Shown one piece after another: positions 20,501 through 29,264 of a stretch of DNA of 29,264 nucleotides; the first letter of the stretch is position 1, and the number at the start of each line of letters is the position of its first letter. The notes under the pieces were generated by a model. It saw only the letters and a list, made by a program, of their open reading frames with translations. It did no database searches and had not been told where the DNA came from. The position numbers were made by a program, and so were the translations under genes. The stretch spans positions 1 to 29,264 of the forward strand of contig KN886391.1 in NCBI GenBank assembly GCA_000934455.1, in the 5' to 3' direction. Origin of the DNA: Apostichopus parvimensis. Its lineage: Eukaryota; Echinodermata; Holothuroidea; Aspidochirotida; Stichopodidae.

Positions 20501-23500
20501 TTCAATCAGGTCTTAAACTCTTCTCCCTTTGGGGCAAAAGTTTTGGTTACATTTCAACCCCATTAAATGACCAAAGACATACATTGGTGACTGGAATGAT
20601 GACACAAGTACTTGGCAATGAGAGCAAGAGGTTGCGCGATACTACATGGATAGAGAGGAAGATACATATCGCAGGTGAGGTATCCGATCTCCTCTCTCCG
20701 TGACACAGGCTAAGTGCAGGACGTACGTGACGTGAATACCTGATAGCAGACCGACGAATGCAAACCAATGTAAATAGGTCAAGCAGCATCATCAGCTGGG
20801 TAGACCGTAGTACTAGGAACTGGCACTCTCAGTACTCAACTGAATATGCTCATTGGTGTAGGAGGCATGGTGACGGTGTTTGACCCCCCCTACCATAATC
20901 CCATCCCCACCATCCAAAGCATATGGCTCAGGTATATAGCTCATGTTCTCATAAATTAACCCTTAAACTGTGGTTTGCACAGTGCCCAGGTAACTGCAAA
21001 TCATTTTGTCTACAAGATATTTAAAACATCTGGTTGAGATGTTGTTTTATCTATTTAAAAGATACAAAAGTGTGTCCTGATATTCATTCAGATTCATTAG
21101 AACAATGTTCTATATTAAAGAATGTGATGGATTATTGCCTTGCATCCAGACAGGTGGTTCTAGCTGATTAATTAGCTGTACCAGTGAGAGATTATAACAA
21201 TCTAGGCCACACTGTGATATGCAATGAAGACTAGTATCTACTATGAAAACACCTGTGTTTGTTCAACTGCATCGTGGGCAGCTTTACATTAGCAACACAA
21301 TGCCCTCAATTCAAGTTTAAATTATGAATATTTGAAAGTGTTTTCAACAAGGAAGGGGAAGGGGAGATGATGCAGAGATACTGGGATAAGGGAGGTGGTA
21401 GGTCCCTCCCATGGATGAATTACGGGACACAAGGTAGCAAAAGGAAGTGAATAAAAGCAGAGTAGACTTGAATCTCACCTATCTTCATCATCGAAGTAGC
21501 CTCCTGGTTCTATCTTTCTTGGTCCACGGGCCTTCTGGACCCAACATCCACAGGCGGCGATGAGTCCGAAGGACGTTGCTAGGGCGCTGGCCAGTAGACC
21601 AATAGCTATGAAGTACTGACTACGGTCTGGGGCAGTAAAAACGAGCGGTGCAACATCTGACAGAGGAAAGAACGCAGAGGTAACATAAATTGCCAGAATT
21701 GATAACTGCAGTATTCCACATAACCAGTGCTGCAGCTTGCATTGGGTTAAAGGGATTATACATAAAGTGAAGCACAATGAAGTATCCCCTTCATGATATT
21801 AAAAATCAGTGAGGACTTTGTTGTGCAGTTTAGGGTGCACCGGACAACTATATGAGACTTTTTGGCCATGGTTTTTGTGTCATCACACAGTTTTATTCAA
21901 ACGTACATGCAACATGCAGTTTTTATTGCTTTTCTTACGTTTCTCTACAATTGGAGGCAATTAACAGGCTCTCTTCATTCTACATCACAAAATTGTTTGC
22001 TCTCTTACAGTATTTTTATTTGTTGATAATTTCAGTCAGTTTTTTGTTGTTCTCATTTACTTCTTACATATAGCTGAATTTCTCTCAAGAACTCTTTTCT
22101 GCCACTGTCTGGGTTGCACTGCATCAAATCTAGTGAGATCCTAGGTAAACAGATAAGCAAGGTTCTGTGGCTTCCGACCCCATAACAGAAATAGCTAGAT
22201 AAGGATCGCCACCAAGACCTGGATAAACTCAGCCACTGAAGCGCACAGCTCGAAACTGGTTCAAATCATGTTCTAGCCAAATATTTCTCTTCTTTTAAAT
22301 GTCAAATTCTCCAAATGTCAATATCAATTCTCCAAATGTCAATATAAATGAATTATTTAATGTCTTCTCTTTTTTTAGGACAAAACTTTCTTTTTTCAAT
22401 ATTTTCTCGCATTTATCCCTCTCACTTTTACCCATTTTTCGTTTTCCTCTGATGATAAAAAAAAAAGGTGACGTATGTAAAGTTTCACAGGTTATTAAAC
22501 AAGATTTGTTACATTGTCTTTTGTAGTCTATTGTCTGAGCCGTCTGTAGCTGGGCTAGGTAGATCATACGAACCTTGACAGTGCACCCCGGTATATTCCT
22601 CTGTACACTGGCAGTGGTAGCCGGCTACGAGGTCCATGCAGGTCGCTTCGTTTTCGCACGGGCTTGATTCACACTCGTTGATATTAGATGCACAGTCAGC
22701 CCCTGACAGAGGAAGAAGAAGAGGAAGAGGAAATAAGAACAAAAGCTGTGTCACTTTCAACTTTTGGAGTGGTTACAGGGAATATTTGTTTATAAATGTT
22801 CCAGTCAAAAAAGGGCCGAAATTTCTGATACTAACTTCAAATGTATAGTGAGATTCAACAACCTTTCCAAAGTAGTGAAAATAATAAGACTACACTTTAC
22901 ACAGATTACACACACTTTACACACTTTACACAGATTACACAATTTCTACTGAGGTAGACCAATTCACTAGTTATTCCTGTTTTTGTGAAAATCTAATGAA
23001 AAAAATAGAGTAAAACGAAACAATTTGATTCGCCATAGAGCTTGACCAGAAACTAAGAACTCAATCAGCCAGAATGTCGACCTATATTTTGCAAAGATTA
23101 TGCAAAGATCTGCAGATTGAACTGGGATCACCTCCTTCAAAGGAATTATCCAAAGCTGACAGAATAGCTTGGACTAATGACGACTATAATCTAGGACGAT
23201 AACGGTCACTATCTTCAAACTGGTGTTGTGATTTGAAACCTTGATGGCAAAGTACATATTGATGATGCATTTAATAATGAATCCATGCCCCCAAGGAGTC
23301 CTCTATGTGTTATCACAGCTCTATTCGGCCATCTTAGTCGCAGCCTAATCAATGGAGCAATTTGATGAATCTGGGCAGTTTCCACACCTTTCACCGAAAC
23401 GACATTCTCTTTCGAAAGGTGTGAACGCTTCTGCCGTGACAAGACAAACAACATTGCTTTCATGCCCTTTGCGAATCGACGTCAAAAACAACACAAGAAT

Positions 23501-26500
23501 GAGCTCTTCGAAATAAGTAAGAAAGCACATCTCACACGTCGGTGGCTTACACAATCGCATTAAAATTAAAATTGGTCCCCTTTATCTGTTGAGGGGGAAT
23601 TGGAATTTGATTTCACAAGATGCTATATATATACGTTTTATACTACAGTGTGAGTGAGAGGCCTTACAAGCTTTTAAGGAAAAATTTCTCCATCTCTCTA
23701 CGATCAATACCATGTTCCATATCATACAGAGTATTGATCAGTCACCAAACTTTTTGCCATTTTGATTAAATTAACTTTAATGTAGAAAATGCTGCCATTC
23801 CTGCTGACAATGGAAGCCGTGAGCATATTTCATGTGCAAAAATTTCTTTCTGCAGCTCTATGACTTGAAAGGATTTAGTGAAAAAGTATGCACAGGCTGC
23901 AGACTCCACATGAATAATTTCCATCTTGAATTTCATGTCAAGCTGTGTCATGACCACCGTATGGCTAGCTAATGGCATTTCAAGGCCCCTTATACTGTAA
24001 TAAACTACATATATGATGGCATTTCAGAGGATTCATTGCAATAAAAAAATATTAAAAAAATTGGCAAGGCTAGTCAAAATTAATTTTTGGAATAAAGAGG
24101 ACTTTGGAAGGACACATAGGTAATTAACATCCCCCTTAGTTTAGGTGTTTAGTTCTGGCATGAACAAGATCAGTTATTCATATACGATTTGTTTGTATGT
24201 GAATCTAATGTACCGGCGTCTTTTCCCGTTAGGTGTAGTGATCAACAAAATTATTTATATGGTTTGCAAAGTCAATTGCTATGGCAACATAACATACTTC
24301 TAAGTTGCATTTTTTTCCCCCTGTTCAGTTCAATCAAGTTTAACAGATAACAATCATAAGGTCCCCGGTTCGAGTCACTCCAAGATCAATGTATGTCGTC
24401 CAGTTACAGAGTTGTTGACGATTGACAATTCATAATCATGGATGTTAAATATGAATCTAAGAGACTGACTTCGGTCAGCTTGTGGCTTTGATAAGCCAAT
24501 GAGGCTTCTTCTCGAGTTCCTGCTTGCAGGAGGATCTTAAATACATACATAAGGTGGTGGTGGTCACCTCCAAAATCGGTTATTTAAACATTAGCCTGAT
24601 TTGGACCTAACATGGATATAATGTAAAGAGACAGGACGTTAGCCTATTAGGGGGAGGACAATATTTTTCAGACAAAAATATGCAAATTGTAAAACAAGGT
24701 CCACTTCTTGATGCTGGGATTTTGGATGCATATATGTATATGAACCAAATAGACTAGGTTAAAAATTGTAACTTTTTCCTCGGAGAAAAGAATTTTAGAC
24801 AGAAATGTTGCATCCTGAGACACATTTATACTATAAATTAGATCTCTTACTTTCTTTTGAAGGGTTAAACAAAAAGGGGGGAGGGGCGGGTAGTGTCCCC
24901 TGGATGAGATTATCCATTTAAAACTACTTGCATGTACACATCATATATTAGATGATAGAAAGTCTCCTTCAGAAGTAAGTATGTATGTATGTTTGTATGT
25001 ATTTTAGATCCTCCTGCAAGCAGGAACTTGCGAAGAAGCCATCATTGGCTTATCAAAGCCGCAAGCTGACCGAAGTCAGTCTCTTAGATTCATATTTAAG
25101 GTCCATGATTATGAATTGTCAATTGTCAACAACTCTGTAACTGGACGACATACATTAATCTTGGAGTGACTCGAACTCGGGACCTTATGATTGAAAGGCA
25201 CCGGCGTTAACCACTGAGCTAACACTCCCTGGATCTAACACACAACTAGAGTACACAATGGGGATACACAACTAGAGTACACAATGGGGATAGACAACGG
25301 AGAACACAAATAGTGTTAGATAATGAGGAGGTTAGACAGAGTACATATAGAGGGACAGAGATATGCGGTACACAATCAGGAGAAACCATCAAGGGAAACT
25401 ATTGAGGCGGACAATCTGCATGGAACAGAGGCACTCTGCCGTACAAGGAAGAGGGCCACATACGGAATCCTTTATTACATAGGACTTCTTCTACAACTAG
25501 CAATATAATACTTCAGACACTTCCTCTTCCCATTTCATTTTTATCAACAACTGATGCATCATCTTACCAATACAAGTAGTTCTTTTCATGCTCCAATACC
25601 AACACTACAAAAAGTAAATAAACGTTATTCCCAGCTTCGGTCAAGGTAGTGTTATTCTATTTTATTCAATAAATGTCCACTAGAAGAATTAAATTGACCG
25701 TGAACATACACGCTTTCTAATCTTATTAATCCCTCAAGTTTTATGCTTCGGGCTAGACCACGTCGTCGTAGACAGAGACCGAACATTTGTGATTTCAATT
25801 TACTTTAGGGTGAAATTCTTCCTTTTTTTTCTTCAAGAAAATTTGTTAATATTTTTTTTGGGTAGAAGAACAGGAGTTAAAACTAAAAACAGTTGGTGTT
25901 AGCAAGGTATGATGTGAGGAACAAGTACTGTATGACATCTCCCTGTGTCTCTTTGTATATATATATATAAACCATTATATAATTGACATATGTTATGATT
26001 GGTGAATGTCTGAGGCTACGTGCGATAGGTATAGGCATCCACATAGGGTAAACATGTATATACAGTCGAAAACAAGTATGTAATGTAGCATCTCCGCAGA
26101 GGATCTAGAATCGATGAAGGGGAAGGTGGAGGTGCAGTTGATGAGCCCGCATTTGGGTGTCAGGGTAGATGGGAACCACCTGTGGTATTACACTTGGTGT
26201 GTATTTATCACCTGTACACCAGTATGGGAGGATATATTCATATCGGAGGTATGGTATTTCTAGCACAACAGGTGTACAGGAATTACGAAACAAACAACAT
26301 GATACCACCACCAGTGTGAGATCACCAGACCAATATTCCCTAGCCTAGTTTTCTTGAAGTATACAGTAACTTCGGTGCATTTACTTCAAATAACGTTGCA
26401 GGATCTTCACAAAGGGTATAGATGTGCATCTCAGACAAAACCATAAACAGTTTTATTACATCGTTTCATAACTAAATATCAGGAGCATAATTAACATACC

Positions 26501-26736
26501 TGTGAAGCCAGCTTCACAGATGCATCTGTAAGAGTAGGTTTCATCGACACACATGGAAGCATTATGGCAGGGATTGGATTCGCAGAAGTTCCTTTTCATT
26601 TCGCAGTGGACACCGAAATAACCTCCGGGACAGTGGCACTGGTAACTGTTTAGTTCGTCCACGCACTGACCTCCGTTGAGGCAAGGATCAGAAACACATT
26701 CGTTGTATTGCAGCTCACAATTCGTTCCTGTATAAC
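17374..26736 (-). CDS. 3' part of an EGF-repeat single-pass membrane protein (four exons, 5' end outside window)
   Basis: Exons in transcript order are 26736-26500, 22702-22574, 21656-21479 and 17506-17374. All junctions are AG/GT and the phases match (1-1, 1-1, 1-2, 2-stop). The spliced product starts in the end of one EGF (GYTGTNC). Three complete six-cysteine EGF modules follow, and then an 18-residue stalk. Next comes a membrane span, roughly [20 protein letters not shown] plus ACGCW, then a basic stop-transfer (VQKARGPRK) and a cytoplasmic tail ending VHALSTRKV. Two EGFs span exon junctions in the expected way, which confirms the joins. Each EGF has CxSxPC (O-glucose) and CxDx4YxCxC (Asp/Asn hydroxylation) patterns, and the third has NINEC, a calcium-binding start. 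This suits Notch, Delta, Crumbs or fibropellin-like surface proteins, but the family cannot be fixed from this end alone. Confidence 0.85.
18101..18168 (+). mobile_element. Retroelement 3' tail
   Basis: The segment gtacagcgctttgatttggt...aaggcccttttatagatcta runs into atttattataattattat. It shares the agcgctttga and ATT-rich ending with the elements near 5301 and 8496. It lies in the last intron of the EGF gene, opposite to its transcription. Confidence 0.5.
18169..19604. other. Intron sequence without recognised features
   Basis: This is the last intron of the EGF gene. It contains a 12-C run at 18722-18733 followed by an A-run. A slightly GC-richer patch lies at about 19225-19420, for which no coding frame, TIR pair or RNA structure could be supported. 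Confidence 0.4.
19605..20285. repeat. Degenerate satellite, about 35-45 bp units
   Basis: Units contain caccatagcatagctaccca, tggatacagcc and ctcattcacac. Two variants alternate: agctaYccatggataYagc and agatacccctgaatacagcc. About 15 units are seen, least regular after 20080. Confidence 0.85.
20286..21478. other. Intron sequence with possible alternative terminal exons
   Basis: Two minus-strand frames here start in the phase the transmembrane exon needs: 20939-20813 (41 codons, weak acceptor) and 20993-20963 (9 codons, tttgcag acceptor). Neither is as well supported as the exon at 17374-17506. Otherwise nothing is recognised. Confidence 0.3.
21479..21656 (-). CDS. EGF gene exon: transmembrane segment
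   Basis: The 178-nt exon is entered in phase 1 (acceptor ctttcctctgtcag) and leaves in phase 2 (donor TAG|GTGAGA). It encodes a short stalk [14 protein letters not shown], a ~24-residue hydrophobic span rich in small residues, then [20 protein letters not shown] and ED. The positive-after rule places the C-terminus in the cytoplasm, giving a type I topology with the EGFs outside. Confidence 0.87.
21657..22573. other. EGF gene intron, nothing recognised
   Basis: Intron between the calcium-binding EGF exon and the transmembrane exon. Small open frames on both strands have low-complexity composition. A short direct repeat (ttctccaaatgtcaatat) occurs at about 22307-22345. Confidence 0.4.
22574..22702 (-). 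CDS. EGF gene exon: calcium-binding EGF
   Basis: The 129-nt exon is in phase 1 on both sides. The acceptor has a long pyrimidine tract (cctcttcttcttcctctgtcag); the donor is AAG|GTTCGT, weaker than usual. It begins GADC, closing the EGF started in the previous exon. It continues [41 protein letters not shown] fits the calcium-binding consensus. CENEATC fits the C-x4-S/T-C O-fucose pattern. Confidence 0.9.
22703..24348. other. EGF gene intron, mostly unique sequence
   Basis: No further EGF exon is found on the minus strand between the two EGF exons, as expected from the matching join of the split EGF. A small ACACTTTAC/CAGATTAC repeat lies at about 22890-22940. Open frames near 23215-23560 and 23766-23978 have no domain. 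Confidence 0.4.
24349..24552 (+). mobile_element. tRNA-derived SINE, plus orientation, head degraded
   Basis: The copy starts around caatcataaggtcc and keeps the B-box GGTTCGAGTCACTCC. It has the same body as the minus-strand copy at 24977-25231, including tgtatgtcgtccagttacag and aatatgaatctaagagactg. It ends aggaggatct plus an ATAC-repeat tail. No clear A-box remains. Three consecutive hairpins near the 3' end are described under findings. Confidence 0.85.
24977..25231 (-). mobile_element. tRNA-derived SINE, minus orientation, full head
   Basis: Read on the minus strand it starts GGGAGTGTTAGCTCAGTGGT, a tRNA-like 5' end with A-box TTAGCTCAGTGGTTA. The B-box region GAGTTCGAGTCACTCC follows, then the unrelated body and an (ATAC)n tail (tatgtatgtatg on the plus strand at about 24979-24998). 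It differs from the plus copy at about a dozen of ~190 body positions by eye. Head, B-box spacing and tail fit a Pol III tRNA-SINE. Confidence 0.9.
25236..25302. repeat. 25-bp tandem repeat next to the SINE
   Basis: Two near-identical copies of acacaactagagtacacaat plus gggga, with a decayed third (agacaacggagaacacaa), lie directly beside the head of the minus-strand SINE. Confidence 0.75.
25303..26499. other. EGF gene intron, nothing recognised
   Basis: No supported exon or element is seen. A (TA)n stretch lies near 25957-25970. Confidence 0.4.
26500..26736 (-). CDS. EGF gene exon: one complete EGF and most of a second
   Basis: The 237-nt exon is in phase 1 on both sides, with acceptor tttgtttttaacag and donor CAG|GTATGT. 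It begins YTGTNC, the end of a preceding EGF. It then encodes one full EGF ([34 protein letters not shown]) and a second lacking its last Cys ([30 protein letters not shown]). The final Cys is supplied by the next exon. Confidence 0.9.
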
Positions 26737-27110
26737 CTGTTAAAAACAAACGAAGGAATGCTTGATTCAGATTCAAGAATCACATAAAGACCCCTTAAAA
26801 GACCTGCACATACAGAGTGCCAGGTGTGGTTCCTGGTACTGTATGTCATTCGTTCATTTTCCCTTAAACACATTTATAAATGATAATTTATTATTTCTTT
26901 ATCCCATGTTTTCCAAACTCCTTACATACAGGCTAGCCCTTTTCATGGACGGCATGCAAAAATTTCAGACAAAAACATACTTTGAAGCTAGTTGATAGAA
27001 AGTGTCCAATCTTATAAGACATGATAAAGTTACCAAGGTTGAGTGTTTGGCAGAAATAACATTGCTTACAATGAGTCATAAAAACCTTGGTATCAAAGTT
27101 TATGGCTATG
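26737..27110. other. Upstream intron of the EGF gene, nothing recognised
   Basis: AT-rich sequence. The EGF exon at 26500-26736 begins mid-module, so more exons must lie upstream on the minus strand, but none was recognised between here and the window end. Confidence 0.4.
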
Positions 27111-27372
27111 AAATCTAATATATCCCATTAAAGCTTAGATATAATGTATCCCATGAAAACTTAGATGTAATATATGCCTACAAAGACTTAGATATAATAA
27201 ATCCCCACAAAGACTTAGATAGAATATATGCCCATTAAGATTTAGATATAATATATCCTATGAAGGCTTAGATAGTATATCCCATGAATACTTAGATATA
27301 ATATATGCCCATGAATACTTAGATATAATATATCCCATGAAAACTTAGATTATAATGTATCCCATCAATACA
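27111..27372. repeat. Satellite of about 27-bp units
   Basis: Nine to ten units share cttagatataatatatccca and tgaa/caaa variants. Lengths vary from 24 to 29 bp. Confidence 0.88.
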
Positions 27373-28492
27373 GTATCAAAGAATATACATTTAACTGGAA
27401 ATTTAAGAATGCATCAACCGGGTGTTTCAATCACTGTAAAAAGAACTTGATTTTTCCCATTTCAAAGGGGTTCCTACACAAAATCTTCAACGTAAACTTA
27501 ATTTCACTTCATTATAAACTGAATTTAACTTCAAAAGTAGAAAAATAATACTCTTCTGTGTTTGTTTGAATATTAAACCCAGGCAGGCCCAGCATTTCAC
27601 AATGTTAGCTACTTTTGCTTAAAAAAAGAAGAAAAAAAAGGCAGTACATCAAAAAGCTAACTGAATAAAATCAGATTCCCACTTGCATTTTCCCAGAATT
27701 AAATACAATTAAAGCAACATTAATTTTGCTCTGGCAGAAAAATAAAGTGACTTTTCTTCTACTGTTAAATGGTAAAATCCACTGGCATTAAGCCAGTAAA
27801 TAGCCCTGAACTTTGAGGACCGCTCAGGATATCATTTTGAATAATAACAAATTAACACACTCAAATATATCCCATCACCACACTCACCCCCCCCCCCCCC
27901 CAATTCAGGGTAGATATAATCTGCAGATTCACCCGAATTTTAAGTTTATTCAATACTAAATGAGAAATGATAACAATTTTCTTTCTAGCCATGAATTGGA
28001 ACAACCTTTTAGGTTCAACAAACTGACAGAGAAAAAATTCCCTCTTCCCTCCCCCACCCCACCCAACACAAAGCCTTTACACAATAAATCATCCATGAAA
28101 CTTTTATCACAGATGTAGATATGTTGGATCTGCTGTAAGGCTGTGTCAGTACTAAAAACATGTAATCAGCAATTCTACTCCAATGCACCCATTAATCTGG
28201 AATTCTATAACCCTCCCCTACACGAGAGAATTCATTTCTGTTTTTTTTTTATTATTATAATTTTCTACACTATTATTTCTACTTGATGACACTTCGTTCT
28301 CATCTTTGGTCGATCTCCTCAAAGTAAAAAAAATAAGAAAAAAAAAAGAAATTGGAGAAACTTGAGCCATTTTCAAAAGGATGAGTATGATAATAATAAT
28401 AATAGCTATAAAAAAGGAAGAAAGATAGGGAGACAACAAATATAAAGATAGGATGATAAAAAGCAAAGTTTGCTTTTGATTCCGCTTTCCAG
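27373..28492. other. Intron or flank, low complexity, no gene
   Basis: A 15-C run lies at 27887-27901. A poly-T and ATTATTATA stretch follows at about 28240-28260, and (TAATAA)n at about 28388-28405. A minus-strand open frame at 28218-28499 is low complexity (Ile/Leu/Lys/Asn) and is not taken as coding. Confidence 0.4.
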
Positions 28493-28733
28493 GATGCATC
28501 GTTTTAAAACAAGGAACGTCTCTGGCGGCAATTATCTACGCCAAAGTGGATGCCATTGGCAGGCAGTCCGCGCCTGCCAAGTCGTTCACCTCTCGGGAAG
28601 AGACGACTGCCATTAAGAGGAATTCAAACCGCTATGATGAATATCTGTGTCGTATATTCAACGCAATGATTAACGCTGGAAAATATAACCATTCCGGGAA
28701 AAGTAATGGCACATCTGACGCTCCCAGGCAATA
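28493..28733 (+). CDS. Possible 3'-terminal exon of an unknown gene
   Basis: A strong acceptor (cttttgattccgctttccag) comes before a GC-richer 241-bp block in otherwise AT-rich DNA. One frame is open across the whole block, about 79 codons. It includes GTSLAAIIYAKVDAIGRQ, KSFTSREETTAIKRNSNRYD and EYLCRIFNAMINAGKYNHSG, and ends APRQ-TAA. The stop overlaps an AATAAA (28731-28736). A second frame starting ATG at 28494 stops after about 40 codons. The protein is not recognised. It could be a terminal exon on the opposite strand to the EGF gene, a pseudogene, or a non-coding island. Confidence 0.3.
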
Positions 28734-28739
28734 AATATC

Positions 28740-29093
28740 ACCTCATGAAAGGGTAGAGTTAAACTGCTTGAGAATTGCCACCACAAGATCAACTTAGGTA
28801 ATTATAATGCAATTTATCGTAAAACACGGATGTAATGAGCAGAGAGACATCAAAGGGATATATATTTGAAAAATAGACGGACAACGACATCCATCAAATC
28901 GTCATATTTATTATTATCGCTTTTTTCTTTAAATTTATTTCGTTTGTATGACTATATGAGGAATTTGCTAAATTGATGTCTTTTCTTCTTGACAAAACAT
29001 AATTTAAATATAAATGAAGATAACAGAAATGGCAATGATCATTTTTAGCAACCTTTTTTATACAGAATGAGTTCATTGAGCTGCAATGTTCTG
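28740..29093. other. No gene seen
   Basis: AT-rich sequence between the possible exon at 28.5 kb and the terminal minisatellite. Nothing is supported. Confidence 0.4.
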
Positions 29094-29264
29094 GCTTGAC
29101 AGAAATGTGACACCACGTAGTGAAGTGATGGCTTGACAGAAATGTGACACCATGGAGTGATGTTATGGCTTTGATAGAAAGGTGACACTATGGAATGATG
29201 TGATGGCTTGACAGGAATGTGGCACAATGGAATGATGTGATGGCTTGACAGAAATGTGACACCA
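29094..29264. repeat. 37-bp minisatellite running off the window end
   Basis: Units start gcttgacagaaatgtgacac at 29094, 29131, 29168, 29206 and 29243, with tggartgatgtgatg spacers. That is about 4.6 copies, truncated only by the end of the window. A minus-strand open frame here is a product of the repeat. Confidence 0.92.

Noticed and set aside
23345-23560. Cys-rich minus-strand frame ([16 protein letters not shown])
   Set aside because: Cysteine spacing does not fit an EGF module, and the split EGF joins correctly without an exon here.
28634-28718. C/D box snoRNA (ATGATGA ... CTGA)
   Set aside because: Both boxes are present about 75 nt apart, but the flanks do not form a terminal stem and no C'/D' pair is clear.

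Overview
This is animal nuclear DNA: AT-rich, with long introns carrying GT...AG splice sites, satellites and MITE/SINE repeats, and with coding sequence in short exons. The protein families (animal esterase D, a NACHT/NLR immune gene, an EGF-repeat membrane protein) and the tRNA-derived SINE suit a marine invertebrate deuterostome, such as an echinoderm or a relative. That placement is inference; no species can be read from the window.

Layout. 1-2455: upstream DNA with two head-to-tail TTAA-flanked MITE copies (482-1212) and no firm gene. 2491-15328 (+): a complete ten-exon S-formylglutathione hydrolase (ESD) gene, 283 codons plus stop, every intron phase consistent and the Ser/Asp/His triad present. 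Its introns hold most of the unusual sequence: splice-donor-like tandem arrays in introns 1, 4 and 8, a TIR element in intron 2, retroelement 3' tails, an antisense NLR pseudogene and a hAT-like MITE in intron 6, and a 14-bp minisatellite in intron 9. 15329-17373: convergent intergenic DNA with a tandem duplication. 17374-26736 (-): the 3' part of a single-pass membrane protein with EGF repeats, in four exons joined by matching phases; its 5' part lies beyond the window. Its introns carry a 40-bp-class satellite, an inverted pair of tRNA-derived SINEs and other repeats. 26737-29264: upstream intron or flank with a 27-bp satellite, an unassigned GC-richer open frame after a good splice acceptor (28493-28733), and a 37-bp minisatellite running off the window end.

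The two main genes are convergent and have no evident functional link. ESD is cytosolic formaldehyde detoxification (S-formylglutathione to glutathione plus formate, after ADH5). The EGF protein is a surface receptor or ligand type with Notch-style O-glucose sites. The NLR fragment is a broken relic. The most unusual signal is that the satellites in ESD introns 4 and 1, and perhaps 8, are built from copies of the gene's own exon-end/5' splice-site junctions.
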